Assembly: GCA_025526995.1 (NCBI GenBank)
Contig: JAHLKG010000002.1
Span: 992,001 to 1,056,000 of the forward strand
Direction: 5' to 3'
Length of the DNA: 64,000 nucleotides
DNA from: Powellomyces hirtus
Taxonomy: Eukaryota > Chytridiomycota > Chytridiomycetes > Spizellomycetales > Powellomycetaceae
Shown here: positions 51,984-62,666 of the stretch, piece after piece
How positions within the stretch are numbered: position 1 is the first letter of the stretch
How the letters are laid out: every line of letters starts with the position of its first letter
The notes under the pieces: model-generated
Told to the model about the DNA's origin: nothing
Seen by the model: only the letters and a program-made list of their open reading frames with translations
Databases searched by the model: none
Translations under genes and position numbers: made by a program

Positions 51984-53765
51984 CTATATTCTAGTCGTAG
52001 ACGGATGGATGGCGATGTCAATTTGGTCAAGTCGGTCAATTTGCGACGATGAACGGCGAGGAAGGCTCCCCGTAGCGCTCCTGTTTGAGCTGTTGATGCT
52101 ATGTCCATCTACAGATAGGTGTGACGACTGTTGCCCGAGTGAAACTTCGTCCAGACTGCGGTGCTTGCTGCGATCGAGTGTCGCGTTAACGTTGACAATG
52201 GTGGCGCTGTCGTCGACGGACTCGACCTCCGCCGCGTCGTCACCTTCGTCGCCCTTTTCGCTGCCATTGTCAGGCGGAGGAGGCGCATTTTCTGCTTCCA
52301 AAGCCGCGGCTGCTGCTGCTCGACGTGCGCGGCGAAACCGGAATATAGCGAATGCAAACCAGCATCCGACGGAAGTAAATGGGACAATGAACATTGCCAA
52401 AATCGCGGCCTGTGGAATACGCGACGCTGCGCCACCATTATCACTTCCATTGCCGTCATCAGGACCGGGCCCGGAAGGTGGCCCTGGTGGCAGAGTTGGG
52501 TTCTTGAATGCATCCGCAGGAACGTACGTAGTTCTGAATCCAGTAGCATTGCCCCAAATAAAAGAACCTTGGGACGCTTTTAGGTCCGCAGCGAATTCGT
52601 TGACTGTGCGGTTCGTCACTCGGTAGTCGAGATACAGATTGGACTGAGCTTGCTCACCCTCCTCCTGCATGTCCCACAAGCAAATCATTTTGAGCAAAGG
52701 AAAGCTATTTGTGAAGGTTGGTGCCATGTACTGAGACCACCATGCTCGTTTCGTCGCAACTTCCGCTGGGTCGCCTGCTGGAATGGCCTGAGAACCGGTT
52801 TTGTTGCGCAGATATACGGCGGCCGTTTCTGCTAGCATAAATGGCTTTCCCTTTTGTGCGGCATATCTGTCGTAAAAATCCGTTTTGGACACCGAGTTGA
52901 CGCCCCGTATCGCGTCGGCGATGGCATCGACCGTTGGCAGGCCGTTGGCAGTCCATGGATACTGCTTTCCACGGTAGTAGACTGACAGACCAACCCAGTC
53001 GACATAAATATCTCCAGGCCAATACACAGCGTATGGGTCTTGAAAAGGATCTTTAGGGTTGATGGCATCGTAATTGGCGGTTCCGGGAGCTGGAGAAGAG
53101 GAACCTCCTTTCGGCCACGGGGAGCCGGTTGCTTCCTGGGGTGCCCACACCAGAGCTGTTTGATTTGCTTCGGGATGTTCACGAAGAGCTTTGTGCAGGT
53201 TGTTCCAAGCAACGGTGAAAAGGCTGGGCTGCTGACCCCACCGAACCCACGGAGTGTTCATGGATGGAGCGAATCTTAGAAAAACGCCTCGTCCACGGGC
53301 ATTGAAGCCTGCGCAAGTGTTGACGATTCGCTGAATGTCGGCTTGGGTAAAATTCTGGCTATCTAGTCCTCTCCGAGGAAACACGCTCAAATGCACGTAT
53401 GCGTCGGTTGCGGTCTCGTCAATAAGCTCGAGTTTGTCGGTGCCAGCGCCAAAGCCCACAGCCCCAGGTGCGGGAGATGGTGTGTTGTTGCTGACGTTCA
53501 GAGGTGGTATGTGCATCGAGAACATGAAAACCGAAGCGCTCTGGCCTATTCGGGTGTTGAATTCCGTGGGCGAGTCGGATTTGAGGTTTAGCGCAGCTCC
53601 AAAGAGCCGTTTTCCAGTTGGCGGTTCCAGAGGAGCGGGTCCGGAGACCGAGGTCGCAGGAGACGAGGGGACATCAGGACTGCCTCCGCCGACGGTACCC
53701 GGGCCTTGCGCTTCAACGAGAAGCACGAGGCACGAGATAACCGGGATTAGAAGTGGAAGACGCAT
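51984..53765 (-). CDS. Glycoside hydrolase family 26-like, membrane-anchored
   Basis: 593 residues, no intron. Signal peptide at residues 1-19 (LPLLIPVISCLVLLVEAQ). A Ser/Pro-rich linker follows, then a (beta/alpha)8-type domain (about 50-410) with the two expected acidic residues: Glu211 in VWAPQE and Glu313 in FMLAET. The aromatic patch VDWVGLSVYYRG lies between them. GH26 enzymes are mainly beta-mannanases and related endo-glucanases that retain anomeric configuration. After a Pro/Gly linker comes one membrane span (about 450-472) and a basic, Ala- and Ser-rich cytosolic tail of ~120 residues. Substrate is not predictable. Confidence 0.75.
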   Translation of the reverse strand: MRLPLLIPVISCLVLLVEAQGPGTVGGGSPDVPSSPATSVSGPAPLEPPTGKRLFGAALNLKSDSPTEFNTRIGQSASVFMFSMHIPPLNVSNNTPSPAPGAVGFGAGTDKLELIDETATDAYVHLSVFPRRGLDSQNFTQADIQRIVNTCAGFNARGRGVFLRFAPSMNTPWVRWGQQPSLFTVAWNNLHKALREHPEANQTALVWAPQEATGSPWPKGGSSSPAPGTANYDAINPKDPFQDPYAVYWPGDIYVDWVGLSVYYRGKQYPWTANGLPTVDAIADAIRGVNSVSKTDFYDRYAAQKGKPFMLAETAAVYLRNKTGSQAIPAGDPAEVATKRAWWSQYMAPTFTNSFPLLKMICLWDMQEEGEQAQSNLYLDYRVTNRTVNEFAADLKASQGSFIWGNATGFRTTYVPADAFKNPTLPPGPPSGPGPDDGNGSDNGGAASRIPQAAILAMFIVPFTSVGCWFAFAIFRFRRARRAAAAAALEAENAPPPPDNGSEKGDEGDDAAEVESVDDSATIVNVNATLDRSKHRSLDEVSLGQQSSHLSVDGHSINSSNRSATGSLPRRSSSQIDRLDQIDIAIHPSTTRI

Positions 53766-55041
53766 GTTGCGCGACAGAGAGAGGTGTTGGGGCAGGGGTG
53801 CAGTTACGGATAGGATAGGAGCACAGTATCTATCCTGGTAGGTCGGTCGGTCTTCCTACACCTTCCCTGCAACTGCTGCGAGGGTAGGTTGGAGGTGACC
53901 GAGTAGTGTTAAGAAAAAACGTTTAGTATTTGAGTAGGAAGACCAAACACAGGTATCACACTACCATCCAGTATGGGTTGGCGGGACACAGCGGGCAGGC
54001 GACGCGCTGCGCCGCCTCGACTCACTCAAATGATTTCTGCCTGGCGGTAAAAGTCAAATTTGTAGATCACGTTGAGAAGTCCAGACTCTTCAGACTCTCG
54101 CACGGGGGCAGGTCTCAACATGTATGATATCGATCGATACCTTTGGTATGATATCGATACTGTTTTGCGTTATCCCAAGTAAGTTAGATCGTAGATGCTA
54201 ATAATAATAAACTTGTTGGTTTGGTATTCCAGCCACAATGATTGCTGTCCCGAGACTGCTTGGTTGTTTTTATGAAAGCCGAACGGAGACTCATGTGGAG
54301 CGTCTCGTCTCCTCTCTCCACCAAGGCCTAATCTTAAACCGGGAACATTCCTAATTGTAACATTCCGCTGAACCTTCTACCTTGATCGATTCACGCTTAA
54401 CCTTGTTGATTTCGCGTAGACAGTCCACTCCTCAGCGCCATTGCTCCACCGCAAAATGGAGACAGCGAGAGGAAGAGGGAGAATGATATCAGATGCCATC
54501 GAGTGTTCATTCGTCATCAATTCCATCATCCATTGTTTTATAACTGTTACTTGAGATACTAGATACGGCATGCTCCATCGATTCTTTTCAGAGCCCCTAG
54601 ATCTAGCAGGCAATACAAAATGAATGGATGGAATGGATGGAATGGATGGAATGATGGGGCTTGGCTTTAGCCGCACATCCATTCCCGAACTCGGCCGATG
54701 AAGCCATGCGTACTTAGCAAGTGCAAGCGAGGCTTGTGAGACGCGAGGATTGAACTCCAAGGACTCGCGGGGAGGTTTTTGTTCCCCCCACATCCCCCTG
54801 TGATTATTGTTGGTGTATCTAGAAGAAGAACAAGAGACGAGAAAAAAGTTCCCATAAAAACAGGCATTGCACAAGAGTCCGGCATCACTCTGTGTCGCAG
54901 GTCACGTCTCAGCATCACAACACTCGTTCGCGAAACGACACAACAAAGCTTCTCTCCCCACCACGTAGCTTGGGATTCGCCCCATTAAGTAAGGGCATCT
55001 GCAACTGTCAATCGTGTAAAGTGCCATTTCCCTCCCAAACA
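53766..55041. other. Divergent intergenic region, 1.3 kb
   Basis: Lies between the starts of the GH26-like and SH3 genes. It holds a nine-base tandem repeat (54622-54658) and a short palindromic GATATCGAT-rich stretch near 54125-54165. No coding or RNA gene supported. Confidence 0.5.
54622..54658. repeat. Nine-base tandem repeat (AATGGATGG)n
   Basis: About four copies of AATGGATGG in the upstream region of the SH3 gene. Confidence 0.85.
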
Positions 55042-56850
55042 ATGCTGGCTCAATCCTTCTCACGCCTTGCGCTGTTGCTGCTCGTCTTGTGCACCTGCTG
55101 CTGCTTCTTGGGAGTGCAGGCACAATCTACCGACGCTGCCCCTGGAGGGGGCGGCTCAACTGGTGGTGGCAGCGGAGACGGCACCGGAAACACTGCAGGA
55201 GGTGGTGGTAGCGGTGGTGGAACGGCTGCCCCGCCCAACACTCCGAGCCCTGGCGGCGGCGGCACTGGAGATGGCGACCCTACAACTCCCGGAGGAGGCG
55301 GTGGTGGTACCACTCCTGGCGGCGGTTCCGGAGGTGGAGGAACAACGCCCGGCTCCGGAGGCGGTACAGGCGGCGGCGGCGGAACAGGCGGTACCACTCC
55401 CGGCTCAGGCGGAGGTGGAGGATCTGGCGGCGGCACTACTCCCCCCAGCGGCGGCGGCAGCAACGGTGGAGGACAATCCACTCCGCCTACTGATGGAGGC
55501 AATGGAGGTGTTACTACTCCCGGCGGCGGTTCCCCTACGCCCCCCGCTGGCGGAGGCAACGGTGGAGATGTGACGACGCCATCTGGAGGTGATGATACGA
55601 GTCCTACCCCAACTCCACCTCCCATCACACCTGAACCCGTCACACCCGTTCCACCTATTAATACTCCCGATCGCCCGGTTCCTCCAGTTGCACCGACCCC
55701 ACCCGCCCAGGTACCTGCGAACCCCGCAAATCCTCCCCAACCAACCGCGGCTCCAGCTGCGCAACCGACCGTCACTCGCCAGACTTTTAGCAGAGTCTTG
55801 ACCTACACATCGAACGGTGTGCCGCGTACCACCACCACCGTGTGGGTGGACGAAATCCCTATCACCTCTGCATCGACCTCTCCGACCAACAGCCCAGTCA
55901 GTGGTACGTTACTTGGCTGTTTTTTCACATTGTCTCGCCCAATTACAATGTCATCATTATCTAATCAACCTATATCCTCTTTCAGATGCTGGTCTTGAAA
56001 GGGCCGGTGGAAGCAAGAGCAACACTGGTGCCATCATTGGCGGCGTCGTCGGTGGACTCTTCCTTCTTGCTATTTTGACTCTACTCACCACGGGCTTTAT
56101 CCGATGGAGGAAGCAAATGAAGGCAGACTCGGAGAACGGCGTTTTCAGCCGTCGTGCACCCATGGCGGAACTGTTTGGCGTGGATAGCAAGGTTCTCCGC
56201 GCCGAGTCTCCCGCCACATCTGTGGCGCACGAAAACATGAGCGTCGGGACCAAAGAGGTTCGGGAATCTCCGTCGCTGCAATCGATGCGGGCTACGAGCC
56301 CCTACTCGACTCAGTCGAATAATGGGCTCTTGGGTCCAAACGGGGAGCCGGCCGGGGGTCAATGGGCCAGGCAGCCTTCTCCTTATTACTCGTCGTTGTA
56401 CTCTGCCGAGAACCATGGACCAGTGAACCACGATGTGCTTCCAGTCTCTCCGCCTTCCCATGATAGATTTTCAAACTCTTTGGGCACAGGATCGGCTGCT
56501 GGAGCCGCAGGCGTCGCTGGAGCTGCTCTTTTGCGGGGAGCGTCATTCGAGAATAGGGCGAGACGCCCCTCCGATGGAACCGTCGACGCGCTCTCGTCTC
56601 AGGAACCACCCGCTGTCGCCGTACGCTCTTTCATCCCCACGCATGCAGACGAGATTGAAGTCTCCGCTGGGGATTCTCTCGTCATCTCGTAAGCATCTAT
56701 ACGCGATCTGTTCCACATGCACCGCCACTTTGACTGAACATCATCTATGATTTCTCCATTGGCAGACAATCGTTCAGTGACGGCTGGGCGACCGGCGTCA
56801 ACTCACGTACCGGACAATTTGGCGCTTTCCCTATGACTATTTTGTCATGA
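55042..56850 (+). CDS. Single-pass surface protein: Gly-rich ectodomain, cytosolic SH3
   Basis: Three exons: 55042-55903, 55986-56688 and 56766-56850. Signal peptide (LALLLLVLCTCCCFLGVQA). An ectodomain of ~200 residues of Gly-rich repeats with TTPG spacers, then a Pro/Thr-rich stalk and a short globular part (RQTFSRVLTYTSNGVPRTTT). One membrane span (AIIGGVVGGLFLLAILTLL), a basic stop-transfer, then a disordered tail. The tail ends in a C-terminal SH3 domain (RSFIPTHADEIEVSAGD, DGWATG, GQFGAFP). The layout recalls fungal surface sensors or polarity proteins (Fus1-like), with SH3 recruiting proline-rich partners. The last intron falls inside the SH3 domain. Family assignment is inference. Confidence 0.75.
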
Positions 56851-57428
56851 TAACATTTTTTGTATACCCGACCTTCTTTTCTCTCCATACCGGCTTTGCC
56901 CATTTCCATCTTTTCTCCGTATATAGTAGTTGGACACACAAACCGATTCGCACGTATGGTAGTCACATTCTATGGAACACTCATTTCCGTTTTAGATCTG
57001 CACTATTTTAGATCTTCCGGTTTGGCTTGCATGGACCACTTGTATCTGTTTTCTTTCCGTCTGTTTCAATAGTAGTGTAAGGACATGAAACTCCGTTGTT
57101 TGGTGTTCCAGCTAACACCAGTTGTACAGACTGTCAGAAACGCATTCATTTCGTGGCAAGAAAACCATGTCTACATTGACGGAACGAGCCAAGAGCAATA
57201 ATGGGATTGTCATGATTTTTGATTCCATGTGACAATAGTCGCTTACAACTCACACAGAAGTTTGCTACATTGTGTTAAAACGGATTAAGGGGACATGGTT
57301 GGGTGCACCTAGGTTATCTCGCAGATAGCTATGCTTAGAATTGTAAATACATGCATCTAGTGAACCAGTAAAGTGGGTAGAGTGGTAAAATGGAACTGGG
57401 CAGTGAAGTGTTGATGATAGACCGCAGC
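56851..57428. other. Convergent intergenic region
   Basis: About 580 bp between the SH3 gene and OLA1; nothing recognised. Confidence 0.5.
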
Positions 57429-59183
57429 TTATTTCTTCTTGGGCGCCGTAACTTGACCAGCCTTGAAGTCTACGGTAAAGAGGCAACAAGGGTAAGTACA
57501 GAGCAGAAGGACCAGCACAGACGCGCAACAGGGGCTTACAGAGAATGTCTCCGTCGAGGACAACGTATTCCTTGCCTACAAGAGGGGGGCCGCAAATCAG
57601 CAACGTTGTATACTTAAGGCATAGTAGCGGCAAGGGATGTACGGTACCCTTTTGAACGTATTTGCCACCCGCCTTCACTGCAGCTTCAGAGCCAAGTTCC
57701 TTCAGGTCATCATACCGCATCACTTCCGCCATGATGAAAGCCTGCGGAGTCATTAGTGCCAGAATCAGATAAACTTACGCTTTGCGTGAGTTGTCTGCTA
57801 TTGTCGTACCTTTTCAAAGTCGGTGTGGATTGTGCCGGCCGCTTGAGGCGCCTTTGTGTTCTTTCGGATCGTCCATGCGCGAACCTCATCGGGACCTCCG
57901 GTGAAGACTGGAAGCAGAGGAAAGGAGATGTATGCGGTGAGAATAGGGTCTAACAAGGGTCTATCCGAACTGCTCTTGGACGACTTACAGTAGATGAGCT
58001 GCAAGGCGTTGTATCCAGCAACAATGATCTTTGGCAGAACGGAGGCGACTGGAGCCGCGACCTCGTGCTGCGTTTGCAGGTCCTTCAGGTATGTGGCCTT
58101 CTCCTCAGGTGTCATGGTGGTCATCTTCATCTCCATCACACCAGAGTACGGGATGAGGAGATCGCCCGGGTGGTTGGCGTCTATCCATGCCTTGATCTTG
58201 GGCAACGACTTGTTCTTCTTGCGAGCGTAGTCGCGTTCGCTCAGGTTGCACTATCAAACATCGAGAAACGTTAGTTAGTTACGAGACTCCAGTAGAACTC
58301 TGCGCATGGAAGATATGATTTGGCTCACCAGGTAAACAACGGGCTTGGCCGTGATGAGCTGGAGAGTGTTGATGATCTCAATTTCCTTTCCGTTCCATTC
58401 ACCGTCGCGGACGTCCCTTTTATCTTTGACGACCCAGTTGTAAACCTTCTCCACAATGTTGTATTCCTCCTTCTTTGCCTTGTCGGCTGCATTGCCTCCA
58501 TTCCCTATGCGGCGAACATCTTTCTTGCGGGCATCCATCTGCTTGTTCAGAAACTCTTCGTCCTTCAACCGAAGCTCCTCGTGGATAATGGTCAGATCGC
58601 GCACCTGTGTAACGTCGATAACTGGTCAGCGCAAAAAGCAAGGCGAAGAAGCCCGCCTGTGTCAACACTTGGCGCCATGATCATACCGGGTCGAGATCTC
58701 CTTCAACGTGGATCACATCAGCGTCATCGAAAGCACGGACAAGATGGAAGATTCCATCAACGGCACGGATATGGCTGAGGAAAGCGTTTCCCAGACCTTG
58801 GCCCTCCGCAGCACCCTTCACCAAGCCAGCAATATCTGTGACGGTCAAAAACGCTGGAACTTTGCTGGCGGGTTTGTAGAAATCACAGAGCCAATCGAAG
58901 CGAGGGTCCTCCACCATGGCGCGTGCTTCGGCGGGATTTATCGTACAGAAGGGAAAATTCTATTTTCACGATATCAGCCAAGTTCTGCTTTCAGAAATAC
59001 AGAGTTACCGCTGGTTTTGTTGTACTCATCCTTTACCTCCGCCGAGACCGCGCTGTTTGTGAGGGCATTGAAGAATGAACTCTTCCCAACGTTTGGCAGA
59101 CCAACAATTCCCATTTTCAGGTTGTTGCCTGGCCGTCCGAGGAGCGGCTTCTCGACTGTGTCTCCTTTCTTCTTGGGGGGCAT
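57429..59183 (-). CDS. OLA1: Obg-like ATPase 1 (YchF family)
   Basis: Starts [17 protein letters not shown] and ends TAPKKK. G1 is GLPNVGKSS and the G3 region is [11 protein letters not shown]. The usual NKxD is replaced by NLSE, which gives the family its preference for ATP over GTP. The middle contains the coiled-coil insert ([19 protein letters not shown]). The C-terminal TGS-like part has [25 protein letters not shown] and [16 protein letters not shown], unmistakable for OLA1. It is a conserved ribosome-associated ATPase linked to stress responses. At least six exons; the last is very short ([13 protein letters not shown]). The final stop is at 57431-57429. Confidence 0.95.
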
Positions 59184-59395
59184 CTTGGACTTGTTCTTCT
59201 GCTTGTTCACCTGCTCGGAATGTCAATTGCAATGCCCTTGTCCAGCTTTGAAGATGTTGCGTACTAGATTAAGCTCAACCGACGCGTTGGCTGCCGAATG
59301 ACGGACAGTTCAATTACGGTGGAAGACAATTCCTGTTCGACATTTGCCCACTATAGATCAGTACCACAGACCGCTTCAAGCTGGTCATTTCCACC

Positions 59396-61013
59396 ATGTT
59401 CCGCAGCACGGCCTCTCCTATGGATTTCCGGCGATCAGATCACCAAGTCCCTTGGTCTGTCCCGCTCGACTCGACGACCGATCGCAAGAGCAACCCTCCC
59501 GGCGACGGCGGAGTTCCCGGGAAAATTGGAGGGATGGCAGGGGGAAGAGACGACGCATCTCCCGGTGAGTGAGGATACATGTTGTCAATAACACTTTAAT
59601 CATTGGGCATCACTTTGTCAGAATCGTTGACGCCTTCATGTAGCTTGTAACAAAAGTCCATTCTCCTTCTCTGCGACGTCGTTATCCAGCCTGCAAATAA
59701 CCGCAAAGGAGCCGCGACGAGTGATACAGCCTCGTCGCCCAAAAGGAAGTCCTGCAAAAAAGAATCTGTCTGGCGATTTATCGAAAGGCGAGAGTGACGT
59801 GGACTCGGATGACGACATGCCGGTGAAAGGGGTACGTGGCCGTGGTCTGTGCCAATCCCTCGTGGATGTGCACTCACGAAATTGAGTACACAGAATGCGA
59901 GGAAGCGAAAAAAGAAGGACGAGGCCGAGTATCCTGGGCGGACCAGCTATCCTTCAGGACAAGGAGGAGCATTTGGCGCGAAAGCCTTGCTCTTACCGTA
60001 TATGATCAGCGGGTAAGGTCAAATGGGTCTAGTCCGCTTCGGCGCTGGCACTGATATGCCTTTGGATACTCAGATACATACAGATGATTTTCTCTATGCT
60101 GGTCATTGGCATGATGGTCTATCTGGGAGTGCAGTTCATCCTGACTGTGCGACACGACTTGGATATGAAGGCAGAAGAGTACTCATTAGGTAACATATGC
60201 CGCGCTGCACCAACCCCTTTCAACCTCTGCTGATATGTTTTCGCGTTAGATATCATGCAGCAAGTCTCTGAATGTTCCAAAAACTACCTGGAAAACCGAT
60301 GTGACCCCCGCACACGCGTCCAATTCATGCAAAAGGCGTGCTCGGAATGGGAATTGTGCATGCAAAGAGATCCCAAAGAGGTTGGAAGGTAAGGGTGGAC
60401 GTGCGCCGCGCGTATTGTGTGGTGATCAGATGTTAATGATATCGGTGATGCAGACTGAAAGTCGGCGCCGAAACTCTTGCGGAAATTTTGAACAAATTGG
60501 TGGAACCGCTCTCATACAAGACGATGGCGTTCGGAACAGTTCTCCTTTTTGGAACCCTGATCTTGACTTCATCGGCTTTCAACTTGGTCAAATCCCGCGC
60601 CGCCACAACAGCAAATATGGCATCCATGTCAGGTTTCCACCCACATGCTTATCACTACATGGCCCCTGCTTCCCCAATACCCTCACCGCAGTCACATCAT
60701 TGGAGTCCAAGCTATGGACCACCAGCTAGATATTCTAATCACGGTAAGTTGGCCCCTCCAGCGGAATACAGCTGCATACGATATTGATCGACGCTCCGGA
60801 TTTTATTTTTTCTCACAGATTCCATATCCTTTTCAAATCGCGAGAGTCCAAAACAACTGACATTTGGCAGCTCACCGCGACGTTCAAGAAACCACGATTA
60901 CATGGATTCCGATTAATCACCCTTTCATGACGGCGTTGTCCGCCCGCTTCAGCATAAACCATCACCTGTACAAAGCCGAATCACTTTATTGTAAATATAT
61001 GAGAGAAGCATGA
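59396..61013 (+). CDS. BRL1: Nuclear envelope protein Brl1/Brr6
   Basis: Starts MFRSTASPMDFRRSD. A disordered basic/acidic N-terminus leads to one membrane span (MIFSMLVIGMMVYLGVQFIL). Then comes the lumenal Brr6/Brl1 domain with its Cys pattern (VSECSKNYLENRCDP, KACSEWELCM, then AETLAEILNKLVEPLSYKT). A second span follows (FGTVLLFGTLILTSSAF). Brl1/Brr6 proteins help fuse inner and outer nuclear membranes during nuclear pore assembly and are absent from animals with closed lineages. Several short introns; the last exon gives TWIPINHPFMTALSARF before TGA at 61011. It is divergent from OLA1 (212 bp) and ends 50 bp from the next gene. Confidence 0.85.
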
Positions 61014-61062
61014 CCATGCATAGAGAAAAACTCGAGTGTCAGAGTGATGTGGGATTTTTGGT

Positions 61063-61318
61063 TCATTTTCTGACTGGTACAAAGTAATCAATGTGCTTTC
61101 TCAGTTGGCTTGCCCAAGCGTCGATGACCCAATCCCCGATTCGGAAGTACTGATATCAGACTGTTCGTGCGGTCTCGTTCTCAATATTACGGGCATCGAA
61201 CTCTGCATGATGGCATGATAATGTTAGCCAACATACCGACACTGGCGGTGCGCTTGGCGCCAGAGAAGGCCGTACTCAGAAGAGCTGCACTAAAAGCGTA
61301 GTGAACAAGATGCCCCAT
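61063..61318 (-). pseudogene. DUF1748-like small mitochondrial protein, with in-frame TGA
   Basis: Exon 1 from ATG 61318 reads MGHLVHYAFSAALLSTAFSG then AKRTASV, matching the start of fungal DUF1748 proteins (short, one hydrophobic segment, xxHYxxDxxLxSTxxxGxKR). After a ~34-nt intron (GTATGT ... CAG) exon 2 reads EFDARNIENETARTV, then TGA, then YQYFRIGDWVIDAWASQL, which is the conserved C-terminal half. The total would be 73 residues, the family's usual size, so the stop lies exactly inside the family alignment. No intron that removes it keeps the frame. It may be a nonsense allele, readthrough or a sequence error; CGA (Arg) to TGA is the simplest origin. Confidence 0.6.
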
Positions 61319-61709
61319 GGTTTGGAGTAGTCAGAGAAATGAGTGGAATCGTTGTATTTTAGTTTGTTACGTTCTGCGCAGCGCGTTCGGGCGAGGCACT
61401 CGGAATTTCCGACTTTTCGAAGTGGCTTCTTCGTCTCAAAAAGTTGTTGGGCCCAAAATAACCTTAATATTTGGTATTTCAGCCGAAACGAAAACTTGTT
61501 CACTCTTTGCCCTCTGTAGATGCCTCATGTCTCGGACCGATTGTGCGCACTTGTTGCCCACCGTTCCTCCAGCTTTCAGTGACGGATTGTTCTCTCCTGA
61601 CCATCCGAAATCAATGCAGCTTACATTCTACAGTCTGCTCCTGCGCGGTCATTGCTGAGGTTGATGTATATGCCAGCGTGTCTATTATGTATATCGTGTG
61701 AAACAGCTC
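61319..61709. other. Intergenic region, no feature seen
   Basis: About 390 bp between two minus-strand genes. ORFs here look like chance. Confidence 0.45.
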
Positions 61710-62313
61710 TTATCGTAGATAATGTTTCTTCCAGTATGGAATGAGCTTTTTGAGAGACTTCTTCTGAGTTGTGGTGGCGAGAACTCTTCGCTTCTTTGAC
61801 TTCCGCTTCCACACCCGCATTTTCCGATTCAAGTGCCGACGCCCGGCCTGTGCTCGCTTGAACACTCCATCACCCGACACCATCCACCTAACAAAATGCA
61901 ACTGAGGTCAGCATTGAAAGTTCCTTCTACGACATGTCAGCCATGTCGCATGCGCACCTGGCAACAGCTCCGCCGTGGTTCTTCAACTTGTGCTTCTTTG
62001 TTTTTCGTTTTGATGCTACTTTCGACCGTCCCCAGGTGCTTTCGCAACGCAGGTGTATCAGAGTACCAGCAACGCCCGGCCCAGACCAGGATGGTATTCC
62101 TGTGGATCTCTTAAGACATGACGACGCTGTGAGTTGTGGGCTGAGAGCTGATCGCAATGAAAGGTTTCTGAAGGCGCGGACTAGTGGTGTGCTCGACGGT
62201 CGAGCTGAGGAAACATGAATGTGAGATTGTATGCAAAATAAGACTTCTTTTGGCTCCACCACAACACAATACCTTGCCACCGGGCATTCACAGCAGCCTG
62301 CGCTCGGCGGCAT
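61710..62313 (-). CDS. MRPL35: Mitochondrial large-subunit ribosomal protein bL35m
   Basis: Two exons, the second 61887-61710. The bL35 core is split by the intron: KRKTKKHKLKNHGGAVAR joined to WMVSGDGVFKRAQAGRRHLN, then a very basic tail ending WKKHYLR. The donor is GTGCGC at 61957 and the acceptor TTAG. The upstream frame contains a Ser/Arg/Leu-rich presequence-like stretch (TPLVRAFRNLSLRSALSP). The start is uncertain: the first nearby in-frame ATG is at 62313 and gives about 186 residues, but a further upstream exon is possible. bL35 binds 16S-like rRNA in the mitoribosomal large subunit. Confidence 0.78.
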
Positions 62314-62666
62314 ATCACTGTGCGGAGCATCTTGACCACCGGGTACAATGATTATTGCTGGGTCCTTTCGCTTATATGGGGTAGGGTTGGGAATCCGGCA
62401 TGCGAAGCTGTGCCACCGCATGCCGATACTAGGCAACCCTCTTACGAGAGCGAGATCGCGCGTCGTCTCCGCCTTTTTCAACAGAATGATGATATCGTGT
62501 GAATTGGCTGATGTTGGATGCTCTTGATGTTTGAGGGATATTGTTGTTCTTCGACAACATGACAAACAACCTCCACGTGGCCAACGAGAGCAGTAATCAC
62601 ATTCGGATTGCAACTGACACTCCAAGTGTATATACGATCACTTCCTCGATCTCTCCGGATCAGGAC

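Noticed and set aside
54660..54800. 5S rRNA or tRNA near GATTGAACTCC
   Set aside because: No T-arm stem or acceptor stem can be formed and the 5S consensus is not met.
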